Assembly (NCBI GenBank): GCA_024404115.1
Contig: JAKSQM010000008.1
Span: forward strand, 36,027-100,026
Direction: 5' to 3'
Source of the DNA: Clostridia bacterium
GTDB lineage: Bacteria; Bacillota; Clostridia; Oscillospirales; Acutalibacteraceae
DNA: 64,000 nucleotides
Below are positions 26,079 through 33,152 of the stretch, in pieces (within the stretch, counting starts at the first letter, position 1; each line of letters opens with the position of its first letter). The position numbers and the translations under genes were made by a program. Under the pieces are notes generated by a model. The model was not told the origin of the DNA and did no database searches. It saw nothing but the letters and a program-made list of their open reading frames with translations.

Positions 26079-26585
26079 TTGAAAAATACAGGTCAAAAAA
26101 AGAAAATCGCTTTTGTTTCTGCCATAGCGTCGCTTTTGATTGTGGCGGTGGTGTTGGTTCAGCTGTTGACACCGGGATTTATGTGGCTTTTCACTCCAAA
26201 AGCCAAGGCGCAGGATGGCGTGATAGAATCCGTTAAGGATATTGAACATATAACCGATGTCCCGAAAGGCGAAATCAGATACCTTGTGAACAACAGCGTA
26301 ACGGCAAAGGGCAAAAATTTAAAGGGCGATTTTATGTTTGAAAATCCTGCCGCCTGCGAATATTCCCTTCAGTTCACCGTTTATGAAATTGTTGGCGATG
26401 ACGGCGAGGAGAATGTTTTATATACTTCGCCTGTGATAGAGCCTGGGCAGTTTGTTGTTAACGATAAGCTCAGCAAAAAAGTTCCCACTGGTTATTACAA
26501 CTGCCTTTATATTGCAAGGGCATATAAAAATGGCGAATACGCTGGGGAACGCAGTGGCGAATTGGCCTTAACTGTTTTAAACTAA
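26079..26585 (+). CDS. Membrane-anchored accessory protein, paralogue of the preceding one
   Basis: About 168 residues if the TTG at 26079 is used, one base after the previous stop; GTG at 26067 is another option, and no strong ribosome site is visible, so coupling is likely. A short basic N-terminus and one membrane helix (about 11-31) precede an extracellular domain with LYTSPVIEPGQFV and VPTGYYNC, matching the neighbour's LYRS...IEPG and IPYG pattern. It closes the operon. No terminator with a T-run was seen after it; a 50-codon frame on the other strand overlaps its stop. Confidence 0.62.
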   Translation: MKNTGQKKKIAFVSAIASLLIVAVVLVQLLTPGFMWLFTPKAKAQDGVIESVKDIEHITDVPKGEIRYLVNNSVTAKGKNLKGDFMFENPAACEYSLQFTVYEIVGDDGEENVLYTSPVIEPGQFVVNDKLSKKVPTGYYNCLYIARAYKNGEYAGERSGELALTVLN

Positions 26586-26729
26586 GCCATTTTTTAGTCT
26601 TTCAAGGTCGCTTCGGTAATTAAGAAGTGCCGTCTGTTGAATTTCTTTAATGTTCATTGGCAGATTATTGTTTTTAACAGATTTTTCAAGGTCTTTGATT
26701 CGTGATTCAATATATTCCATTTCATTCAT
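26577..26729 (-). CDS. Small hypothetical protein, convergent with the fibre operon
   Basis: A 50-codon frame with ATG at 26729, preceded on the minus strand by AGTGGTGA about six bases upstream, and stop TAA at 26577. The product is polar and helical (Glu/Lys/Asn/Leu-rich: EYIESRIKDLEKS and LNYRSDLERLK). The composition is protein-like, but length and position make it tentative. It overlaps the last nine bases of the plus-strand gene tail-to-tail. A CACCA/TGGTG inverted repeat lies just upstream near 26737-26752. Confidence 0.45.
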   Translation of the reverse strand: MNEMEYIESRIKDLEKSVKNNNLPMNIKEIQQTALLNYRSDLERLKNGLV

Positions 26730-26802
26730 TTATATCACCACTTTTATGGTGAGCAAATTGATTTGATTTATTTCAGGTATTTTTGGCATATGAGGTGTAA
26801 TT

Positions 26803-27477
26803 TTGGATATACAGGATAAAATTTCAAAAATGCTTTATGAAAACGGCGTTTCGGATGTTGGCTTTTCAAAGCTCCCCGATGGTCCTTTTGGCGAAAATTC
26901 ATATGCTTTAACAGTGGTTGTGAATCTTTCAAATGCCGTTGTTGATGAAATTGACGGCGAGCCCACTCACACCTATTTTCACCATTACAGAACGGTGAAT
27001 GCCTATATCGACAATATCTGCCTGCGTGCAGGGCTGATGCTTCAGGCTAACGGATACAGATACATCCCCGTTGGTGCTTCGCAAAGCATAAATAAAGACG
27101 GATGGAATTATAAGGGCAGATATTCGCATAAAAAAGCCGCAACATTGGCTGGCTTAGGCGGAATCGGTAAAAACTCCCTGTTTCTCCATAAAAAATTCGG
27201 TGCAAATGTCCGCCTTGGCACGGTTATAACAGATTGCCCTTTTGAAATTGATGAAAAAGAGTATAGCTCACCTTGTGTTGAGTGTGATGCCTGCGTCAAA
27301 GCCTGCCCGTCGGGTGCAATCACTGGCAAATTGTGGCAGCCTGGAATGGAAAGAGAAGAAGTTTTCAACCCGCAGAAATGCAGTGAATATATGAAAAAAG
27401 AGTTTAAACATATTGGCAGGGGCGCAGTTTGCGGCGTTTGCATGAGCGTTTGCCCTGTGTGTAAAGGTAAGGTGTAA
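26803..27477 (+). CDS. QueG-like 4Fe-4S protein
   Basis: 224 residues. The C-terminal half carries two 4Fe-4S binding patterns, CVECDACVKACP and a second set ending CGVCMSVCP with an earlier Cys at KCSEY. The N-terminal part, with AGLGGIGKNSLFLHKKFG, resembles the epoxyqueuosine reductase family. It is shorter than QueG (about 300-380 residues) and lacks its HEAT-like C-terminus, so it is a QueG-related reductase of unknown substrate rather than a sure tRNA-modification enzyme. The start is TTG at 26803 with GAGGTG about six bases upstream. Confidence 0.75.
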   Translation: MDIQDKISKMLYENGVSDVGFSKLPDGPFGENSYALTVVVNLSNAVVDEIDGEPTHTYFHHYRTVNAYIDNICLRAGLMLQANGYRYIPVGASQSINKDGWNYKGRYSHKKAATLAGLGGIGKNSLFLHKKFGANVRLGTVITDCPFEIDEKEYSSPCVECDACVKACPSGAITGKLWQPGMEREEVFNPQKCSEYMKKEFKHIGRGAVCGVCMSVCPVCKGKV

Positions 27478-27479
27478 TT

Positions 27480-27701
27480 ATGGAACAGTCAAAAATCGAC
27501 AGAATCAATCAGCTTGCAAGAAAATCAAAGGCTGAGGGACTTACAGAGGAAGAAAAAGAGGAGCAGGCAAAGCTTCGAGCAGAGTACATTGCAGCATACA
27601 AAGCAAGCCTTGTTTCTGCACTTGAAAGCACTTATATTGTTGACGATAAGGGCAACAAGAAAAAGGTTACCAAAAAATCTACCCCTAAAAATCTTCACTA
27701 A
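27480..27701 (+). CDS. DUF896 (YnzC/UPF0291) family protein
   Basis: 73 residues. The segment INQLARKSKAEGLTEEEKEE followed by KLRAEYIAAYKA is the hallmark of the small cytoplasmic DUF896 family, which forms a helical hairpin. Its role is not established beyond SOS-operon association in some Bacillus members. It starts two bases after the Fe-S gene stop, so the two are co-transcribed, and a strong terminator follows. Confidence 0.85.
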   Translation: MEQSKIDRINQLARKSKAEGLTEEEKEEQAKLRAEYIAAYKASLVSALESTYIVDDKGNKKKVTKKSTPKNLH

Positions 27702-27720
27702 TCAGAAACATAATAGTAAC

Positions 27721-27753
27721 AGAGCTGGACTTATAAAGTCTGGCTCTTTTTTC
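27721..27753 (+). terminator. Rho-independent terminator
   Basis: AGAGCTGGACTT (27721-27732) pairs along all 12 positions (two G-T pairs) with AAGTCTGGCTCT (27736-27747), followed by TTTTTC. It ends the Fe-S/DUF896 transcript. Confidence 0.9.
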
Positions 27754-27832
27754 TTGTCAAGAAAAATAGTATAATATGCCGCAAAATAAATAAAAAAATG
27801 ACATAAAACTGTATAATTTTTATAAAATTATA

Positions 27833-27861
27833 TTGAAAAGCAAAAAAGTCTATGATAGAAT
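27833..27861 (+). promoter_or_regulatory. Promoter for the lysoplasmalogenase-family gene
   Basis: TTGAAA (27833-27838), a 17-base spacer and TAGAAT (27856-27861), 20 bases before the ATG and just upstream of a GAGGGGGTGA ribosome site. Confidence 0.65.
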
Positions 27862-27881
27862 GATAACGAGGGGGTGATTGT

Positions 27882-28577
27882 ATGATTTGTTGGATCTGTC
27901 TTGTTCTCGGTATTATCTGCACGGTTGTGTTCATTTACAAGAGAGAGGCGAATTCAAGTCATTTTGCTCTCCTGCTCAAAACTTCATCAAGTATGATGTT
28001 TATTATGACAGCGATTGTTGCTGTTTATTATAACAAAGGTGATATGCGCTATGGACTTCTCATTGCACTGGGTCTTGTTTTCAGTATGCTGGGCGACATA
28101 TGGCTTGACCTTAAATGGATTTATCCAAGAGATATAAAATACTATCTTTATGGCGGATTCGTTTTCTTTATGCTGGGTCATGTGTGCTACACCTCGGCAA
28201 TGGGGCTTTCAAACGGCATAAACTTAAAGGAGCTTCTTATTTGCTTCATTGCGCCTGCAATTGTCTGCGGTGGTATGCAGTTTGCCGCAAAGCCATTGAA
28301 GCTTGATTTCACAGGCTATAAATTCATAACCGCACTTTACACATTCTTCCTTACTCTCACATTGAGTATGTCGATTTTGACAGCTATTAAAACAGGCGGT
28401 GCAAGGTCGCAGGTGATGATGTCAACAGGCGCAACACTGTTCTTTTTATCAGACCTTGTTCTTAGCAACACATATTTTGGCACAAACAAAGACACAAGAC
28501 CTTACATAGTGTCTAACCACGCACTTTATTATGTCGGTCAGTTTATGATAGCAATGTCAGTTTTCTTCTTTAAATAA
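27882..28577 (+). CDS. YhhN/TMEM86 (lysoplasmalogenase) family membrane protein
   Basis: 231 residues with about eight membrane helices. The segment LVFSMLGDIWLDL and the following FFMLGHVCY match the conserved core of the YhhN/TMEM86 family. Characterised members hydrolyse the vinyl-ether bond of lysoplasmalogens. Plasmalogens are common in anaerobic Clostridia, so a role in ether-lipid turnover is plausible. GAGGGGGTGA precedes the ATG by about five bases. It forms its own transcription unit, with promoter and terminator. Confidence 0.75.
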   Translation: MICWICLVLGIICTVVFIYKREANSSHFALLLKTSSSMMFIMTAIVAVYYNKGDMRYGLLIALGLVFSMLGDIWLDLKWIYPRDIKYYLYGGFVFFMLGHVCYTSAMGLSNGINLKELLICFIAPAIVCGGMQFAAKPLKLDFTGYKFITALYTFFLTLTLSMSILTAIKTGGARSQVMMSTGATLFFLSDLVLSNTYFGTNKDTRPYIVSNHALYYVGQFMIAMSVFFFK

Positions 28578-28587
28578 GAGAAATAAC

Positions 28588-28617
28588 AGGCGGTCCTACG
28601 GGATTCGCCTTTATTTT
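28588..28617 (+). terminator. Rho-independent terminator
   Basis: AGGCG-GTCC pairs with GGAT-T-CGCCT around a TACG loop (28588-28610), followed by TTATTTTT. Confidence 0.8.
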
Positions 28618-28619
28618 TG

Positions 28620-28648
28620 TTGATTTTTCTTTATAATTTTGCTATAAT
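28620..28648 (+). promoter_or_regulatory. Promoter for the dockerin gene
   Basis: TTGATT (28620-28625), a 17-base spacer and a perfect TATAAT (28643-28648), directly behind the preceding terminator and 40 bases before the start codon. Confidence 0.7.
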
Positions 28649-28688
28649 TAAATAGTAAACAGACGGCAAAAAACATGGAGGTGTTATC

Positions 28689-29012
28689 ATGAAGAAAATT
28701 ATCAGTTTTGCCATGTGCGTTGTGCTTGCCCTTACATTTTCATTAAGTGCCTTTGCAAAATTCACTTGTTACGGCGATGTTACCTGCGATAAAAAAGTGA
28801 ATTCTTCTGATGCGCTGTGCGTGCTTATGGCAAGTGTTGGTCTTCAGAATCTTGATTCAGACGGAAAGCGTGCCGCAGATGTTGACGGCAACGGCAAGGT
28901 GAATTCAACAGATGCGTTGCTGATTCTCAATTTCAGCATTGGCAAAATCAAAGAATTTCCTGTTGACTCTGCACAACCAGACCCCGATATGGGTCATCAG
29001 ATATTTGGCTAA
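28689..29012 (+). CDS. Secreted stand-alone type I dockerin protein
   Basis: 107 residues: a signal peptide (about 1-23, cut near AFA-KF), then two dockerin calcium-binding repeats, GDVTCDKKVNSSDALCVL and ADVDGNGKVNSTDALLIL, and a short tail. No catalytic or binding module is attached, so the dockerin is essentially the whole mature protein. The first repeat has Cys-Asp where Asn-Asp/Gly is usual. It could cap or titrate cohesins or act as an assembly adaptor. A cohesin-like surface protein is encoded at 52.1-53.0 kb. GGAGG lies about five bases before the ATG. Confidence 0.82.
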   Translation: MKKIISFAMCVVLALTFSLSAFAKFTCYGDVTCDKKVNSSDALCVLMASVGLQNLDSDGKRAADVDGNGKVNSTDALLILNFSIGKIKEFPVDSAQPDPDMGHQIFG

Positions 29013-29019
29013 ATAGCAG

Positions 29020-29054
29020 AAGCGGAGCTGTAATTTATCAGCTTCGCTTTTTGT
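29020..29054 (+). terminator. Rho-independent terminator
   Basis: AAGCGGAGCTG (29020-29030) pairs with CAGCTTCGCTT (29039-29049) with one G-T pair, followed by a T-rich run, right after the dockerin gene. Confidence 0.75.
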
Positions 29055-29066
29055 TGCTTTTGTCAA

Positions 29067-29095
29067 TTGAATGAAAGCCCAAAATGTTGTATTAT
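29067..29095 (+). promoter_or_regulatory. Promoter for the alkaline phosphatase gene
   Basis: TTGAAT (29067-29072), a 17-base spacer and TATTAT (29090-29095), 27 bases before the start codon. No convincing Pho-box repeat was recognised upstream. Confidence 0.5.
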
Positions 29096-29122
29096 AAACA
29101 AAACAGCTTTGGAGGTAAATTT

Positions 29123-30265
29123 ATGCTGAAAATAATTATTTCACTTTTCACAACAGTAATTATGCTTTTTGGCAACCTTTTTGGTCTTACAGGCTATAAG
29201 GGTACAAGCCATGATGATTACAGAAACTACAAAAATGTTATCCTTATGATTGCGGACGGCGATGGTGCAAACACAATTGCCGCCACCAAAAAGCTCAAAA
29301 ACACCACCCTTGCAATGGATAATATGCCAGTTAAGTGCGAATCTGAAACAAGAAGCCTTACAAATGAGGTAACAGACAGTGCGGCAGGCGGCACAGCACT
29401 TGCAACGGGTATCAGAACATACAACGGCGCAATTGGTGTTTATCTTTTTGCTCCTCTTGGCAATTTCTATAATGTTCCCAAAAATCTTTGCGAGCTTGCA
29501 ATTGAAAACGGCAAATCCGCAGGCGTTGTTACAACAGATAAAACAAGCGGAGCTACACCTGCCACATTCTCTGCCCATTCAGTTGAAAGAGGATATGAAA
29601 AAGACATCTCAAAAGATCAGATGCGCTCAAAGTTAGACCTTATCTGGGGTGCAGAAAGTGAATCTGTAACAGCTGAGTATTGCGAAAAGCAGGGCTTTAA
29701 ATATATCACTACACAGGATGAAATGGAAACACTTGAAGCAGGCACACGCTCATTCGGTCAGTTCAGCTTCAGCGATTTTGCAAATGTGGATAATTCAAAG
29801 GGCACACCTTATATTGCGGATATGACAGAGAAAGCAATCGAGCTTCTCAGCACAGACGAAGACGGCTTCTTCCTTATGGTTGAGGGCGCACAGGTTGATA
29901 AATTCTCACATTCCAACAATATGGAGGGTGCGGCAAACCAGCTTGTTGAATTCAGCAAGGCTGTTCAGGCGGCTCTTGATTTTGCAAAAGAGGATGGCGA
30001 CACACTTGTTGTTGTTACCGCTGACCACGAAACAGGCGGAATTACATATAACGCAGAAACAGACGAATATTACTACACCAAAACAGGTCATACAGGCGTG
30101 AATGTTCCCTGCTATGTATCAGCAGAGGATGCAGGCTTTGTTTCAGGTGAAGCATATAAAAACTGCGAAATCAGCGTTCAGATTGCAAAGGTTATGGGAT
30201 TTGACGGCTGGAATTTCCCTGCAATGAGATTAAAAAATGACTTTTGGTTTATAAATATTGGATGA
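29123..30265 (+). CDS. Alkaline phosphatase (PhoA family), secreted or membrane-anchored
   Basis: 380 residues. An N-terminal hydrophobic segment (IIISLFTTVIMLFGNLFG) serves as signal or anchor. Family landmarks are in order: first metal-site Asp in IADGDG, the nucleophile Ser in TDSAAGGTALATG, Thr/Ala-rich VTTDKTSGATPATF, MVEGAQVDKFSH with the Glu/Asp/His metal ligands, TADHETGG, and a late His in TGHTG. The enzyme should therefore be active on phosphomonoesters outside the membrane. GGAGG lies seven bases before the ATG at 29123; an upstream in-frame start at 29084 has no ribosome site. Confidence 0.88.
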   Translation: MLKIIISLFTTVIMLFGNLFGLTGYKGTSHDDYRNYKNVILMIADGDGANTIAATKKLKNTTLAMDNMPVKCESETRSLTNEVTDSAAGGTALATGIRTYNGAIGVYLFAPLGNFYNVPKNLCELAIENGKSAGVVTTDKTSGATPATFSAHSVERGYEKDISKDQMRSKLDLIWGAESESVTAEYCEKQGFKYITTQDEMETLEAGTRSFGQFSFSDFANVDNSKGTPYIADMTEKAIELLSTDEDGFFLMVEGAQVDKFSHSNNMEGAANQLVEFSKAVQAALDFAKEDGDTLVVVTADHETGGITYNAETDEYYYTKTGHTGVNVPCYVSAEDAGFVSGEAYKNCEISVQIAKVMGFDGWNFPAMRLKNDFWFINIG

Positions 30266-30323
30266 TTATATAATTTGTTGCTAAAATTATTTCATAAAAC
30301 ATATAATTTTGGTGGATTTTTAG

Positions 30324-30352
30324 TTGACATTTTTACGATATAACGATATAAT
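30324..30352 (+). promoter_or_regulatory. Consensus promoter for the asnS-asnA T-box operon
   Basis: Perfect TTGACA (30324-30329), a 17-base spacer and perfect TATAAT (30347-30352). This is the best sigma-A promoter in the window and directly precedes the T-box leader. Confidence 0.9.
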
Positions 30353-30358
30353 AAACCA

Positions 30359-30622
30359 TCAGGCGAAGATAAAGAAAAGTAGTGTAAACACGCACTTACA
30401 GAGAGTGGGGAATGGTGCGAGCCCTGCAGCAGCATTTACATGAAGAACACTTTGGAGCCGCAAGCTGAAAGCGAAAGCAATTAAGCAAGCCGGGGGTTGA
30501 CCGTTATATCAACAGGCTTTCTATGAAGCCAAAAGAGAGGCCCGAAAAGGGCAATATAGGTGGTACCGCGGGTTACAGTTGCTCGTCCTATGAAACGGAA
30601 GTTCAGTAGGACAGGCAACTGT
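30359..30622 (+). promoter_or_regulatory. T-box riboswitch, asparagine-specific
   Basis: The leader has the T-box features in order: AGAGAGTGG near the base of stem I (about 30400-30409), a specifier loop with AAC (30446-30448) followed by A and the TTGGAGC closing strand, and the T-box sequence AGGTGGTACCGCG (30558-30570). AAC is an Asn codon, which agrees with the asnS and asnA genes that follow. Uncharged tRNA-Asn pairing through its CCA end at the T-box should favour the antiterminator. Confidence 0.93.
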
Positions 30623-30635
30623 ATTTTAATTTATA
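30575..30635 (+). terminator. T-box-controlled intrinsic terminator
   Basis: ACAGTTGC and GTCCTA pair with TAGGAC and GCAACTGT (30575-30622) with a small internal mismatch, followed by ATTTTAATTT. Its 5' side lies next to the T-box sequence, as needed for mutually exclusive antitermination. Confidence 0.88.
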
Positions 30636-30649
30636 TGGAGGAAAAAGAT

Positions 30650-32026
30650 ATGAAACACACTGACATCATCGAAATCTTTTCAAACAAAGAGCTTATCGGC
30701 GGCGAAGTTACAGTTTGCGGCTGGGTTCGCACAGCACGAAATTCAAAGAATGTTGCATTCCTTGCACTTAATGACGGTACAACATTAAATCATCTTCAGA
30801 TAGTTATTGATAAAGCTGCTGGCTTTGAGCTTCCCGAGCAGGCTGGCAAGCTTGGCGCAGCTATTAAGGTTATCGGCACAGTTGTTGCTAACGAAAACAA
30901 CGGCGGTGTTGAAATCAACGCAAAAGAGATTACAGTTTTAGGCGAATGCCCTGCTGATTATCCTCTTCAGAAAAAATTCCAGAAGCTTGAAACTCTCCGT
31001 GAAATTCCTCACATCAGAGTCAGAACAAACACATTCAACGCTGTTTTCAGAGTTCGTTCAGTTATGGCAGCTGCTATTCACCGCTATTTTCAGGATAGAG
31101 GCTTCGTTTATGTAAACACTCCCCTTATCACAGGCAGCGACTGTGAGGGCGCAGGCGAAATGTTCAAGGTAACAACAATCGGCTATTCAGAGGATTACAA
31201 GAGCGCAGAGGAATATTATGCAGACGATTTCTTTGGCAAAAAGGCAGGTCTCAGCGTTTCAGGTCAGCTTGAGGGCGAGGTTGCCGCAATGGCACTTGGC
31301 AAGATTTATACATTCGGCCCCAGCTTCAGAGCAGAGAACAGCAACACTGTTCGCCACGTTGCAGAGTTCTGGCACATTGAACCCGAAATCGCATTCTGCG
31401 AGCTTCCCGACCTTATTGAGCTTGCAGAGGATATGATTAAATATATCATCAAGGACTTTATGGAAAAATGCCCCGCAGAGCTTAAATTCTTTGAGGATCG
31501 TTTTGAAAAGGGACTTACAGAGAAGCTTCTTAACGTTGTAAACAACGAGTTTGCTGTTGTTGATTACACAGATGCTATTGAGCTTCTTAAAAAGGCTGAT
31601 GTTGAGTTCCAGTATCCCGTTGAGTGGGGCTGCGATCTCCAGAGCGAGCATGAAAGATATATCACAGAGAAAATTTATAAAAAGCCCGTATTCCTTATTA
31701 ACTATCCCAAGGGCATCAAGTCATTCTATATGAAGCAGAATCCCGACGGAAAGACAGTTGCCGCAACAGACCTTCTTGTTCCCGGTGTTGGCGAAATCAT
31801 CGGCGGCAGCGAAAGAGAAGCAGATTATGACAAGCTCATTAAGGCAATGGACGAAAAGGGCATGAAGAAAGACGATTACAGCGATTATCTTGATCTTAGA
31901 AAATACGGTTCAGTTCCTCACAGCGGATTTGGTCTTGGCTTTGAAAGAATTATTATGTACTGCACAGGCATGAGCAACATCAGAGACGTAATTTTCTATC
32001 CCCGTACAGTTGGCAACATCAGATAA
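30650..32026 (+). CDS. asnS: Asparagine-tRNA ligase
   Basis: 458 residues, class IIb synthetase. It has an N-terminal OB-fold anticodon-binding domain (about 15-110; VCGWVRTARNSKN) and a catalytic domain with CEGAGEMF, motif 2 FRAENSNTVRH followed by FWHIEPE, and motif 3 GFGLGFERII. The AsnRS rather than AspRS identity is supported by the overall length, the absence of the GAD insertion and the Asn T-box. The ATG at 30650 has GGAGG eight bases upstream; longer in-frame starts lie inside the T-box terminator. It charges tRNA-Asn with asparagine, and its expression responds to uncharged tRNA-Asn. Confidence 0.95.
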   Translation: MKHTDIIEIFSNKELIGGEVTVCGWVRTARNSKNVAFLALNDGTTLNHLQIVIDKAAGFELPEQAGKLGAAIKVIGTVVANENNGGVEINAKEITVLGECPADYPLQKKFQKLETLREIPHIRVRTNTFNAVFRVRSVMAAAIHRYFQDRGFVYVNTPLITGSDCEGAGEMFKVTTIGYSEDYKSAEEYYADDFFGKKAGLSVSGQLEGEVAAMALGKIYTFGPSFRAENSNTVRHVAEFWHIEPEIAFCELPDLIELAEDMIKYIIKDFMEKCPAELKFFEDRFEKGLTEKLLNVVNNEFAVVDYTDAIELLKKADVEFQYPVEWGCDLQSEHERYITEKIYKKPVFLINYPKGIKSFYMKQNPDGKTVAATDLLVPGVGEIIGGSEREADYDKLIKAMDEKGMKKDDYSDYLDLRKYGSVPHSGFGLGFERIIMYCTGMSNIRDVIFYPRTVGNIR

Positions 32027-32039
32027 AAGGAGAAAAAAT

Positions 32040-33047
32040 ATGAGAAGTTTAGTATTCCCCGCAGGGTATGAGTCCCCTCTCTCATTAAGAGATACACAGA
32101 AAGCTATCAAGCTTACAAAAGATACATTTCAGGCAGAGTTAAGCAAGGCAGTTAACCTTGAAAGAGTTACAGCTCCCCTTATTGTTACAAAGGCATCTGG
32201 TATCAACGATGACCTTAACGGCGTTGAAAGAAAGGTTCACTTCACAATGAGCGAAATCGAGGGCACAGCAGAGGTTGTTCAGTCCCTTGCAAAGTGGAAG
32301 AGAATGGCTCTTTATAACTACGGCTTTGAGGCTGGCGAAGGACTTTACACAGATATGCTTGCTATCCGCCGTGATGATAACTGCGATAACCTCCACTCAA
32401 TCTTTGTTGATCAGTGGGATTGGGAGAAAGTAATCACCAAAGAAACAAGAAATGTTGAATATTTAAAGGAAACAGTAAAGGGTATTGTTGGCGCTCTTAA
32501 ACGCACAAATGAAGCACTTAAAGCACAGTACCCTGCACTTAAAACAGAAATCAGCGAGGACGTTTTCTTTATCACAACTCAGGAGCTTGAGGATATGTAC
32601 CCCGACCTCACTGCTAAAGAGAGAGAAAACAAGATTGTTGAAGAGAAAAAGTCAGTTTTCCTTATGCAGATTGGCGCACCTCTCAAGAGCGGCAAGCCTC
32701 ACGACGGCAGAGCACCCGACTATGACGATTGGTCCCTTAACGGCGACATTCTTATCTGGAACGATGTTTTGAAGTGCGCATTTGAAATCTCTTCAATGGG
32801 TATCAGAGTTAACGCTGAATCACTCCATTCTCAGCTTGAGGGTCTTGACCTCCTTGAAAGAGAGCAGTTCCCCTATCATAAAGGCATCCTTGAGGGCAAG
32901 CTTCCCCTTACAATCGGCGGCGGTATCGGTCAGTCAAGAATTTGTATGCTTCTTCTTGGCAAGGCTCATATTGGTGAGGTTCAGGTTTCAATCTGGCCCG
33001 ATGATATGCGTGCACAGTGCGCTGAAAACAACATAAACCTTCTTTAA
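32040..33047 (+). CDS. asnA: Aspartate-ammonia ligase (asparagine synthetase A)
   Basis: 335 residues, the ammonia-dependent synthetase AsnA, a class II aaRS-like fold. Typical segments are seen: SEIEGTAEVVQSLAKWKR, FVDQWDWEKVI, DISSMGIRV-like FEISSMGIRV, and the C-terminal TIGGGIGQSR. It makes asparagine from aspartate, ammonia and ATP. It starts 13 bases after asnS with AAAGGAGA upstream, so one Asn T-box controls both synthesis and charging of asparagine. An in-frame start at 32010 overlaps asnS and lacks a ribosome site. Confidence 0.95.
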   Translation: MRSLVFPAGYESPLSLRDTQKAIKLTKDTFQAELSKAVNLERVTAPLIVTKASGINDDLNGVERKVHFTMSEIEGTAEVVQSLAKWKRMALYNYGFEAGEGLYTDMLAIRRDDNCDNLHSIFVDQWDWEKVITKETRNVEYLKETVKGIVGALKRTNEALKAQYPALKTEISEDVFFITTQELEDMYPDLTAKERENKIVEEKKSVFLMQIGAPLKSGKPHDGRAPDYDDWSLNGDILIWNDVLKCAFEISSMGIRVNAESLHSQLEGLDLLEREQFPYHKGILEGKLPLTIGGGIGQSRICMLLLGKAHIGEVQVSIWPDDMRAQCAENNINLL

Positions 33048-33058
33048 AAGATTAAAAA

Positions 33059-33095
33059 TCCTCACAAATCTCAAATTTGTGGGGAATTTTTTATT
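33059..33095 (+). terminator. Rho-independent terminator after asnA
   Basis: CCTCACAAAT pairs with ATTTGTGGGG (one G-T pair) around CTCA, followed by AATTTTTTATT. Confidence 0.88.
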
Positions 33096-33122
33096 GTTAT
33101 TGAATTTTAATTGTGATATAAT
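33094..33122 (+). promoter_or_regulatory. Promoter for the TIM-barrel-like gene
   Basis: TTGTTA (33094-33099), a 17-base spacer and a perfect TATAAT (33117-33122), about 30 bases before the start codon. The -35 box touches the T-run of the preceding terminator. Confidence 0.6.
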
Positions 33123-33152
33123 AAGCCATACTTTTTTATGGGGGGACGAATT

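Noticed and set aside
26803-27477. Assignment as queG
   Set aside because: The protein is too short and lacks the C-terminal repeat region of QueG; only the Fe-S motifs and general similarity are supported.
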